64,000 bases of DNA from Vespula vulgaris (Eukaryota > Arthropoda > Insecta > Hymenoptera > Vespidae), in the NCBI RefSeq assembly GCF_905475345.1, contig NC_066595.1, positions 4,427,501-4,491,500 on the forward strand, in the 5' to 3' direction. This document shows positions 49,824 through 59,335 of the stretch, piece by piece (within the stretch, counting starts at the first letter, position 1; each line of letters opens with the position of its first letter). The notes beneath the pieces are model-generated. The model saw only the letters and a program-made list of their open reading frames with translations. It did not search any database and had not been told where the DNA came from. The translations under genes were made by a program, and so were the position numbers.

Positions 49824-52800
49824 GAAGATCATTTCGTTTCGATCGAAAGACTCATATTTCTAGGAATTTGCGGTTAGATACTCGCTGCGATAACGTTTTA
49901 TTCAAGCCAGATTAAAGTCTATTTTTATTTTAATGATGTTTCTAATCCCCTGGAACGAAGTGCATTTTTTCTATTTTTTTTTTTTTTTATTCCGTTCGTT
50001 TCACATTATTTTCGCTCGAGTTAAAGACATGTGTGGCTAATCATTTGTTATATATCTACGAGAAGTAGTATCGAAGTAACCAAGCGAGAGAGAAAGAGAG
50101 AGAGAGAGAGAGGGAGAGTGAGTCGTTAAATTAACATAAGTAAAGATAAAAGGATTAGAACGAACTAATTATCTACATTTTTGTGAACGAATATACATCG
50201 TTAATTTCTAATTCGTAAAAGATCCACTTCTCGATTTTCTCTTATTTGAAATTATTCAAAGGATATTTAATAAAATAATTAAAATCAAATAAAATAATTA
50301 TTGGAATATCGATTTTATAACGAATGAAATAGTAATTTTGTGTTGAAATATGATGAGTTCGAATCGATGTGCGTTACATTTAACGCTCTTTACGATGTCT
50401 AACGATTAGTTCAATTATCTCTTAGTTTAGTCGAGCTCATTAGTAATACTTTATCCGTTTAAGCGTATCGCGTTACTACTATCAATTAAGATGTTTTACA
50501 CAGCGAAAGATCGCGATCAACGGGATAATTAACACGTGTCGCCTTCGATTCACATGGCACGACATACGAAGAGATAAATAAGAACGAAGTGAAAAATGTG
50601 TTGGGAAAGATCGGATCATTGTAAATGCATACCACAGTCAGCTAGTAATAGATAAACTCGTGCCTTCTTGTAGAAATCATCGGACATTTTTATTTCTAGT
50701 TTCTTCTTAAAATAAAAAGATATAAACGGCTTCCTTGATATCGATCAGCTTGCAACGGGGATCGAAAATGAAAATTATTCCTACATAAGACACGCTTTCA
50801 TTATCTAATACAGTATATTGAAACATGTTAATTTAATCGTACGAGATTCTAATCTCATTAATAAATAAAATATCCAAAACGTTTTATAATACTCGTCTTT
50901 TTTCGTCTTATTATGATAGATGTTAGAAAAAAAGTCAAAGGAAAAAAAAAAGAAAAAAGAAAAAGACAGGAAAAAGAAAGACACGATTTATATTTTTATT
51001 GGCGATCTTTCACAAAGCGATGTATCTCCTGCCGAAGTGAAATCAGTGGGATCGACGACTTTCTGTCTTTATATTAGCGAGAAGGTATGAATCGTTGTCG
51101 TTGTCGTTGTCGTCGAGGAAGAGGAGGATGTCGTCGAGGAGAAAGATCTACGTAGATCGCGGCGCTACCGCGTGCAATGAGCTGCCAAGAATCTTTTACC
51201 GTAACAAACTAGTTCTTCTGGTCTCAGTTATACGATATCTTCAGTTAATGTTGAATACTTTTCCCTGAGAGTGGCTAACGCCTCGGAGAGTTGGTGGCTT
51301 TTGTGCGGCAAAATAAAGAGAGAAAGAAAAACACCGTCGTACTTCATTTCTGCGAGATAGTGAATCAATAATAGAGTATCAATCGATTTTACACTAATAC
51401 AACTATAAGAATAAACTGATATATAGGATATGTAATAGTATACTATTAAAGAATATATAATAAAAAGAACAAACGTAATTTTTCATCTATATTATTAATT
51501 ATCTGTCATTTTAATCATTGTTTTTATAAATTTTCTTTTATCGTCATGTTTCGAATAAATAATCTCATTTCTACGGTGCAACGTTAATCGAGATCAAAGA
51601 TTTTACGATATCAGTTATACCAGAATTTTGTCCTCTTTTCTCTTCTATTTATTAACGTTCCTCTTAAGGTCGTTCTAGATCCAACGATTTTCTAAATTCC
51701 TTTAGACGTCTTTTTCCATTTATACGGACAATTGTTTCCGTTTTTACGCGTTTTACGTCACGATCCACCGTCGCACCCCCCACACTCGACCCCTCCCTCC
51801 CAATCCTTCTCGCTAAATCCATTTTACGTTGGTCTCGAATTACCGATCGCGTTTAAGATCTCGTTGTTCTCTTTGGTAAAGTGAGGAATGCGTGGGAGGA
51901 CAATGGAGACGCGAGTGCACCGCTTTATCGGCCTCCCGCTTCACTTTTGGTGCAAAAAAGTGGATTGTCGAGCAAGTAGAATTCAACGAAGCGCTGTAAC
52001 GTAACACCGCGATAACCCAATTAGAAGTTATCAGGGTTTGGAACGCGCAATTCGCTAAGTCAAGAAAGACACGGTAAAGAAACAGCGAATAGCAAATCTG
52101 CTTCCGAATTCTTCAAAGGATTTTAAGATAAAGATAAAGAGCAATTCAGAGATTGCTTTTTTACAAGGAAAAAAAAAAAATATATATATATATATACATA
52201 TATATAAAAGAAAAATTGAAGAAACGTTTAACACTCAATTTAAATTCGACGACCGAAAATTAGCTTAATTAAATACAAATTATAATAACAAAGATATCTT
52301 TAAAACGACTCATTCAACATAATTATCATTTCGAAAGGCTTACATTGTAAAGACGTTTAAAAAAAAGAAAAAAAAATCAGTGATATATTATAATAGATGC
52401 AAACGACACGTGGTAAACATCCAATGTAAAACAAATTAAGAGTCACGACGACGTGTTACGTCATTCAACTTTTTCATCAAAGCGATTTTCATTACCCTCC
52501 GGGGACTCTACATTAGCCAAAAAACACAAAGGCTACGAGAGTGTCTCGACACGATCTGCTTTAGTAATTAAGAACCTCGCGTAATAGTCATTAAGAATCC
52601 TCGTGGTTTTAAAGTATGATGAATCACAACTTATCTTAAAACATTAAACGAGGCCTAGGCCCTCGACGTTCTTATTATAGATAGCAAAAAAAAAAAAACA
52701 CTTCATCTTAAGTCTATATATACGTATATCATTAATTTTCTTTTTTCTTTTTTCGTATTTAATCTTAAAAGCGAGCCTTAAATCGTCGACGATGAAAAAA

Positions 52801-53161
52801 GATTCTCTCGTATAATATAAGATCGATAATAGGCTAGGTTTTTCGACTATAACGATTATGACAAATCATAATTCATTAATTCGAACGATTGGAATAATTT
52901 AATGTTCCTAAAGGTAAAGGGCGGACTCGAAAGAAGAATAAGAAGATGAATAAGAAGAAAATATGATACTCACCCAGTCGGTGGTACGCTTTGCAATGTA
53001 TTATCCAACTCCTGCGTAGGACTAGGCGTGTTATAACGTTGTCCCGTCGCATTGCATTCTTCGATGACTCGACTCGTAAGAAGGACCAAAGCTACGATCA
53101 ACAACCACGAGGGTCCATTCCTTTGACGTTTCCTTTCACGTCGAAGTAACATTGTTCGCAA
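35521..53161 (-). CDS. Fbn: fibrillin, complete gene of 40 coding exons
   Basis: Spliced by GT/AG and phase, 40 exons give 2,879 residues, close to the 2,871 of human fibrillin-1. Exons 1-10: 53161-52974, 48125-48043, 47495-47391, 47318-47184, 47060-46773, 46457-46209, 46128-45973, 45795-45511, 45427-45305, 45211-44963. Exons 11-20: 44879-44760, 44633-44418, 44353-44154, 44079-43899, 43828-43523, 43456-43115, 43044-42919, 42834-42501, 42402-42236, 42164-41836. Exons 21-30: 41721-41295, 41195-40842, 40756-40643, 40571-40413, 40335-40121, 40042-39685, 39603-39458, 39383-39275, 39213-38935, 38831-38406. Exons 31-40: 38332-38084, 37869-37666, 37554-37429, 37355-37116, 37006-36834, 36763-36569, 36480-36376, 36294-36142, 36016-35813, 35742-35521. 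Order: signal sequence, fibrillin unique N-terminal domain, three EGF, hybrid 1, then about 45 more EGF domains (mostly calcium-binding DIDEC/DINEC type) broken by TB1, TB2, hybrid 2 and TB3-TB7, then a furin-cleaved C-terminal propeptide. Seven TB and two hybrid domains equal the vertebrate set. Fibrillins polymerise into extracellular microfibrils and hold TGF-beta/BMP ligands. Confidence 0.93.
36376..38831 (-). other. Fbn: fibrillin C-terminal EGF array with TB7
   Basis: Exons 30-37: three EGF, two EGF, TB7 (exon 32, ADCCCTMGAAWGPHCEIC), then about seven EGF domains. The last (exon 37) is a divergent domain reading CLGSPCAFGCTPNG, matching the final atypical EGF of vertebrate fibrillins. 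Confidence 0.88.
38935..41195 (-). other. Fbn: fibrillin TB4, TB5 and TB6 with intervening EGF domains
   Basis: Exons 22-29. TB4 opens exon 22 (ATCCCSIGTAWGNRCEEC). TB5 is exon 24 and the start of exon 25 (MLCCCSMGAAWGSPCERC). TB6 closes exon 29 (KHCCCTMGKAWGKYCEQC) and its last cysteine falls in exon 30. No RGD is present in TB4, where vertebrate fibrillins carry their main integrin site. Confidence 0.88.
41295..42834 (-). other. Fbn: fibrillin uninterrupted calcium-binding EGF run
   Basis: Exons 18-21 encode about ten consecutive calcium-binding EGF domains with no TB domain, matching the long central rod between TB3 and TB4 of vertebrate fibrillins. Several introns split an EGF between its fourth and fifth cysteines (exons 18/19 and 20/21). 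The first domain of exon 21 contains an RGD at residues 1402-1404. Confidence 0.88.
42919..46457 (-). other. Fbn: fibrillin EGF array with TB1, TB2, hybrid 2 and TB3
   Basis: Exons 6-17. TB domains are marked by a CCC triplet and WG: TB1 (exon 7, DCCCGKNMGKGWGDEC), TB2 (exon 12, SSCCCCTIILGQPMGWG), hybrid 2 (exon 15, SECCCSVGVAWGSPCEVC) and TB3 (exon 16, SLCCCSVGRAWG). The segment after TB1 is only a short Gln-rich linker (AQQPQQFTV) where fibrillin-1 has a Pro-rich region. EGF domains carry DINEC/DIDEC calcium signatures and the CxNxxGSFxCxC hydroxylation pattern. Confidence 0.9.
46773..48125 (-). other. Fbn: fibrillin N-terminus: unique domain, EGF1-3, hybrid 1
   Basis: Exons 2-5. The unique domain reads PNVCRSRFKNYCCPGW, close to the vertebrate FUN domain. 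EGF1 (CTRRCGTGRCIRPNIC), EGF2 (CRVHCINGNCVDGRC) and EGF3 (CREPCLNQGRC) lack the calcium signature. Hybrid 1 starts DYRTGPCYTKV and contains QLCCATVGKGWGHPCERCP, very like human fibrillin-1. In vertebrates this region drives N-to-C assembly and binds LTBPs and propeptides. Confidence 0.9.
48126..52973 (-). other. Fbn: fibrillin intron 1
   Basis: About 4.8 kb between the signal exon and the unique N-terminal domain exon, by far the largest intron here. It is AT-rich, with a TA array at about 49,768-49,820, a GA tract at 50,089-50,118 and unique stretches near 48,880-49,300 and 51,700-52,040. No coding frame is supported. First-intron enhancers are possible but unproven. Confidence 0.75.
52974..53161 (-). 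other. Fbn: fibrillin exon 1: signal sequence
   Basis: Encodes residues 1-62 and two bases of the next codon. A long basic n-region (RRERKRQR) precedes the hydrophobic core SWLLIVALVLLTS at about residues 18-30; cleavage is likely near 36-40. The exon closes with VPPTG and a consensus GTGAGT donor, and exon 2 continues GPNVC, matching the start of the vertebrate unique domain. A second Met at codon 4 is an alternative start. No basic furin site is seen after the signal core. Confidence 0.85.
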
Positions 53162-53193
53162 ATTCCTCCTCTCCTATCGACGATTCCTCTCTT

Positions 53194-53234
53194 CTCCTTC
53201 CTTCCTTCCTTCCTTCCTTCCTTCCTTCCTTCCT
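53194..53234. repeat. (TTCC)n tetranucleotide array
   Basis: About ten CTTC/TTCC units immediately upstream of the fibrillin start codon (33-73 bases before ATG on the minus strand), so it is probably transcribed in the 5' leader as GGAA repeats. Confidence 0.85.
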
Positions 53235-54202
53235 ATCTTTTTTCTTCTTTTTGTTTCTTTCCTTTTTTATTTTTTATTCTTCCTAGTTTTTTGTTTTTCT
53301 CTTCCTTCCTTCACTTTCTTACACTCTTTCAATTCTCTCGAATAAAAGTTTCGTATCGTTAGGCTTTCGATAGATCGTAGACGAGAATACGTTTATTAAC
53401 ACGCATGTTCGATGTCCTTTTCAAAGATCAAACGTCGTCGTTGATAGTCCTTCGACAGGCAGACATCTATTATTAAAATGATTATCATCGTCCTTTTCTC
53501 TGGCACTTAATCACGAAGAACGGTCCCATCATCGTTATGCCTTTTCTTGTTTTTTTCTTTTCCCCAAAGGATATCAAACGCGAACAGGTGTACAGCTGAA
53601 TCACTCTACTGGAAATTCAATTCAAAGGACACACTCGTTGTTTTAACTTTATCGTCACGATGCGAATTCCGTCGCTGCTTCGAATCTGTGAAAGACTGAG
53701 AAAGAAAGAGAGAGAGAGAGAGAAGAGGGAGAAAGAGAAAAAGAAAGAGATAAGAGACGAGGACGTTCCGGAAGCACCAAATTAGTACGATGAGATAGGC
53801 GGAATTATCTTCTGATATTAATATCCAACACGCGAAGCTCGTTGCCATCCTTTTGTCAGAGAAGAAAAACAGAAGAAGTTTTGCGAAATTAATTCGATAT
53901 ATCGTTTTTTCTCCTTTTCTCTCTCTTTTCGTGTTCTAATATATTTCTAAAGAAAATGAAAAAGAGAAATAGAGAGAGAAAGAGAGAGAGAGAGAGAGAA
54001 ACAAGATAAAGTTCGAAACACTAAATTAAAACAAAATTAAAATGGCACGACGATGTTCTTCGCAAATTCACGAACGTGGCTTTCTCTCGTTATCATAACG
54101 TAAAAGCGGGACTGGTCGAACACTGTCATTAAAGTACCATAAAACTTGTACATGAATATACGTATATGTATATATACATATATATATGTATATATAAAAA
54201 AT

Positions 54203-54204
54203 GA

Positions 54205-54243
<39 letters not shown>
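54203..54243. repeat. (GA)n microsatellite
   Basis: About 38 bases of GA dinucleotide beside a TA-rich stretch at 54,155-54,197. Confidence 0.9.
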
Positions 54244-54248
<5 letters not shown>

Positions 54249-54822
54249 AAGAAAGAAAGATAAAAAATAAAAAAGAAAAGAGATCGATTCGAGACAAATT
54301 TCTTCCGTTCAGTTCTACGAGTTCTTTCGTGAAAAATGAGTAAGAAGATAAGCGAGTAGGTGTTGGGAGATTATTAATCGTAGAATAATAAGAGAAAGAG
54401 AAAAGAAGAAGAAAAAGAGAGAAAGAAGGAAAAAATGATCGATAACTTCCGCTAGGAGCGAGCGATATGAGACAACGAGCATCGTGAGCGTCGCGTTTCG
54501 AAAAAAAAAGAACGAAAAGAATAGAAAAAAGAAGGAGAAAAGAAACAAATGTTCCAACTATATTTAATATCCCTTTTTTTCTAAAGGATACCATATATCT
54601 CTTCTTTTTTTTTATTATCATCGATACCTTGATCGTAGCACCGTAGTAATTAATTTCACAGGGTCACAAATAAAAAAAATATCTTCCGTCTTGTTCGACA
54701 ACAAACTCGTCCACTATAAAATCAATTTCATATTTCCCGACTTTCCCGTGCCTAAACCTTTATAATATTAATATCTTTTATACCTTTATATTTAAAAACG
54801 AAAAAAAAGGGAAGGAGGGAAA

Positions 54823-54868
54823 AGAAGAAGAAGAAGAAGAAGAAGAAGAAGAAGAAGAAGAAGAAGAA
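54823..54868. repeat. (GAA)n triplet array
   Basis: About 15 uninterrupted AAG/GAA units. Confidence 0.9.
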
Positions 54869-55278
54869 ACAAAGTGAACGAGAATGAAAGAAAAGAAAAA
54901 AAATGTTAAGAAAATGTGCGTATGTGTGTGTGTATATGTGTGTAGTCGAGGGTGGAGGGAGGAAAAAAAGTGGGAGAAAAAGAAAAGAAAAGAAAACTTT
55001 TAACATAAGACTAAAAATCGATTTGATCGGTTATCGATCGATGATTATACGAAATGAGAAAAGATCTTTTTCTCAAACGTGACGAAAAACGCGCGCGTTT
55101 CTTCTCTCGATCGCGCGTGCGAGAGAGAGAGAGAAAGAGACAGATAAATAGATCGAAGAGACAGAAGGACGAAAAGAGATGCGCCGACGGGACTCGGCGC
55201 GAGACTGGAGCAGCAAATCGCCGTAGACGAGATACTCCGAGAGAGGGCTCATCCGGAGAGAAGTCTCTCCAGCATCTT

Positions 55279-55279
<1 letters not shown>

Positions 55280-55328
<49 letters not shown>

Positions 55329-55396
55329 TCGCTTTTACACTCACTCTTGCTGTCTTTATCACGCTCGCACGTACGCTTCTTTCCCTTTCCCTCTCA

Positions 55397-55462
<66 letters not shown>

Positions 55463-55602
55463 CTCTCTCTCCTTCTCTTTAATTTTCCCCTTCCTTCGAA
55501 CGAAGACGATGCTCTCAACCCTTCTTCTACCATCTTCTTGTCAACGTCGGCATGCATGTATGAACATTTCTCTCTCTCTCTCTGTCTCTCTCTCTATTTC
55601 TC

Positions 55603-55645
<43 letters not shown>

Positions 55646-55752
55646 GTTTGTCTGTCTTTCTCTCAGCACTTGAACGCGGCCCAATATGAATTATAAATGG
55701 GCACGCGTACGTATTCGCATGATAAGAAAAGAAAAAGAAAAAGAAAAAGGAA

Positions 55753-55788
<36 letters not shown>

Positions 55789-55790
55789 AA
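55280..55790. repeat. cluster of long (CT)n arrays and a (GAAA)n array
   Basis: CT arrays at about 55,282-55,325, 55,399-55,462 and 55,569-55,642, followed by GAAA units at 55,757-55,790. A GA run (55,121-55,140) lies in opposite polarity just before them, making long imperfect inverted pairs. Confidence 0.88.
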
Positions 55791-58702
55791 AGAAAACCAA
55801 AAAATAAAGCATACTGACACTGTCTAAGACATTAATCTAAACTGATTAATGAAAAGATAAATGCTATGCAATAAATAAAAAGGCGTACATTGCTTCTCCA
55901 TTTTCTACTTATTTAAGTTGAAATATAGGTCAAATAGACGTTTAGAAACGAGACTTTCTTATCTTGGGCCATGGTCATCTTAAGAATATTTTTTTCATAA
56001 TTTCCTATATACGAATGAATCTTGTTTAACGCGAAAAACAAACGTCAGTCCGATAAATAAACAATTAAACAGAGACGGTTCGTTGTTCCTTCGTGAAATA
56101 TAATAAGCCGGCGTCAACGTGTTATCGTGATAAAAATATTTTATACGATAATTTTACAGTTTTATAATTGCGATCGTTCTACATTGGAATATTAGAAGAA
56201 GAATCATAGTAATGTAGGTACGGAAAGTAGGCCGAAGAATATTTCGCAATATGCTTTATCAAAACGTTGAAGTTTTGATTAAGAAATACTAGTGACATTG
56301 ACCTTTTGTTCTGGACCAATAAGCCCGTCCGAGAGAAGGTTGAATTGAATTAACATATTAAAATAAAGATCTCATAGAGCAGTGCCTTTTAAATCCTTAA
56401 AAATTATTTCTCGATCGTTCGAATTACTTTATAATATTATAACTAATTAAAGATAGCGAAAAAAAAAAGAAAGAAAGAAAGAGAGGATAAAGAGGAAGAA
56501 AATATTATGATCTAATAAATCAAATCGTATCGAATAGAAATAAAATCATAATCCTTTTTCGCTTTATGAATAAAACTATTCACCGAGTAGACGAGCGTAA
56601 AAGAAAAAAAGAAAAAAAGAGAGAAAGAAAGAAAAAAAAAAGAAAAGAAAAAACATCCGATATAATGAATCAACAAAGAGAGAATCGAGTCTATGCGGGC
56701 GAGAATGTCGTCGAGGTGACGAATTGAATCGCGCGCTTGGTGTTGAATGCGAGAGAAAGAAAGAAGATGATGATGCGATGCTTGTTAATTAGGGCACATA
56801 AAGGCGTATATATCTTCAGAGCGGAACCGCCTTTGATACGGGATGATATCGTACGATAGATGTCAAATAGATAAAGGCACGACGATGCTCGCTGTAATTT
56901 CAACGTTATTGTCTCTTATATCGCAAATAAAGATACCTACTTCAACGTACTCTCAACGATAATTTCCATCTCGATACGTTGCCTTGTTTACCAAAGAAAA
57001 GCCAATTGGATGTTTCAGAGGATTCAATTCGTTAGGTTCGTTAGGTGGATTCCTGCTGGTAAACGAGCCATGCGAAATGTACGTGCTTCTGTTGTACATA
57101 ATTTCTTCTCTCTCGGTAAATTCTTCTTTCAAAGGTTGCAACGCTTCCTTCTTCAAGAGGACGACGACGAAGACGACGAAGACAAGAGTAACGAACTCCT
57201 GGGGGGTCCGAGAATGGTGTCGGATGGCGGCAGAGATAATGTTTCACGATGAAAGACACGAGGAGATACGATCGAGAAACGTCGAGTGTTAAACCGCTCC
57301 ATAGAAAACGGCCTACGAAATCTTTACTTCAAAATAGTTACTTCGTGGGAAGAAATACGACATTACGTTTTATTTCCTACCGTCTTATTCAAATGACTTT
57401 TTCTCGTACAAGGTACGAGATACTTGGAAAGAAGAAAAGAAAAAAGGGGAAAAAAATATCAAATATTTTTTTAAACTAATAATTAAACGACTTTGCGATG
57501 TATGTATACGATTTGTTACGTCGTTGCCAAGGCATACGTGAGAATAACTCTTCTTCTTTCACCGTGGTGGAAAAGACAGAAAGAGAAAGAGGAAGGGAGA
57601 GAGATGATGGACTAACCGCTAACAAACACGAAGGACAATGATTACCGGCTCGGCGGGTGCTCTCACACCGACACGCGACTTCTGATCCTTCACGCACGAT
57701 CCAACACCGTGCCTACAACAGCTACTGCACCTGCAATCAAGGAACATACGCAAACGTGCTCGACTCGCGATCGGACACGTACAGTATGCTCGGTTAACGA
57801 CTTTCCATGAGACTTTTTTCAAACGACCAATAGGAATTAGATGTTTGTCGTGGAATTGCAACATTTTCTTTTTTCGCTCTTTTTTTTTTCAATTCTATAA
57901 CGTTCCTACTACGATATTATTAATCGGCGTTTTAAATTAATCAAATCGTTCGAGGAATTTTTACAATATTAATTATTGTCGATCAATACGCGCGCGGTTT
58001 CGTATGAAATTGAGTGAAAAAAGAAAAAAACAGAAAAATAAATAAATAAGTCGTTCGATGATCGAATATTATTATAATTATGATCACTCGTTCTCGACGA
58101 TAATGATAATTTGTGAATAATAACAATAATCTGATAAGTTCAACAACTTGCACTGTACCTTAAGGCACCTAGGTTTATTATGAATCCTTTTTGCTTACTT
58201 GTCGCCTTTCTCGTAATTTTGTAATAATCGTTGGTGGGGCGACATGGTAGGAAAGAGAGACTGGTCTGGTGTATGAAAAATCGGCAGAACGATAATCATG
58301 CTTTTTTTGAGAAAGAGAGAGAGAGAGAGAGAGAGACCGTCGGGAGTGGCATCATTAAAAGGTATATCGCGCACCGTCATCAACAACGCAATATATGTAT
58401 GTAAGCCTGTATTCTTGCCACGGAACATGATCTACGTAAGTAGAGAAACTTTTACGGAAAAGCATCAGCCTATCCTTGACCGGGGGAATCGAGATAATTC
58501 TAATCAAAAATATACGAAGGATGAGAAAAGTTCGCACATTCTGATAATCATTCTAATTAATTGTCTAACGATTCTAAAGGCAAACGATTTCTTTGACATC
58601 GGTTAATATCGTTAGATATCTATTTACAAGGCTATCCATTAATTATTACTATTATTATTTTATCATTATTGTTATTTTTGTTGTCGTTGTAGTCATTGTT
58701 TG

Positions 58703-59335
58703 TTATGTTCTCGCACTTCTCTTTTCTCCTTTCTTCACTTTTTTAGGCGTATCGAGCAACTTAATGCTAGAAATATAAGCCTGACGTGTCTCGTAAACTT
58801 TCTCAAGCTGAGCTTTCCTTTGAGAGATATTCTCTTCGAGATCGTTCCACAATTTTTTATATTTTCTCAGTTGCTCGTACGACCAATCGTCTAATCTCTG
58901 AAGAAAATTATCATAAGTCAGAAAGAAGTCGGAAACATCGGCATATCGTTGTTCTGTTAAAATCTTTCTTTCCGAGCTGCTCCTAATTCGAGATATTTCC
59001 ATTTCTTCTTCGATCTTTTGGAACTTACTCAAATCTAATACTGGTAATTCGAAGCTACGAGATCGTGGGTACTTCAAAAACTTGGTAACAATGCTCTCTG
59101 TTAAAGTCAATCGCTTATGAATCTCTGATTCTCGAATTTTTCGTCTTCCCATACGTTTGTTCATTTCAATAGATATTTCTTCCTCCAAGTTCATCGAAGA
59201 AATTGAACGTATACTGTAAGTATCCAAAAAAGCTTCTCTGAGTTCCTTACCACGTTGAAGTCGTTCAGGATCATCCTTCCACCAGGATTCTTTCAAGGAT
59301 AATATCTCTTGTTCTCTTCTTCTATCTTGAATAAT
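58703..59335 (-). other. Adgb: androglobin last exon: charged helical C-terminus
   Basis: Encodes 210 residues rich in Glu, Lys and Arg with heptad-like spacing (for example KYKKLWNDLEENISQRKAQL), probably coiled coil, ending in a basic KKVKKGEKRSART tail before TAA. An in-frame TAG just upstream of 59,335 fixes the acceptor position. Confidence 0.85.

Larger units (their letters stand above)
53162..58702. other. intergenic region between fibrillin and androglobin
   Basis: Upstream flank of fibrillin and downstream flank of androglobin. It should contain the fibrillin promoter and 5' UTR, which I could not place. Dense microsatellites occupy 53,196-55,790. Further right is AT-rich unique DNA (55,800-56,680), and two more GC-balanced islands lie at about 56,690-57,300 and 57,600-57,860. 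A Cys-rich short frame at 57,619-57,864 (-) has no recognisable domain and is not called. Confidence 0.7.

Noticed and set aside
57619..57864. Minus-strand 81-residue Cys-rich frame (CRCSSCCRHGVGSC)
   Set aside because: Looks superficially like a small secreted Cys-rich peptide, but it has no signal peptide and no recognisable spacing, and the overlapping frame on the same strand is equally open; probably chance.
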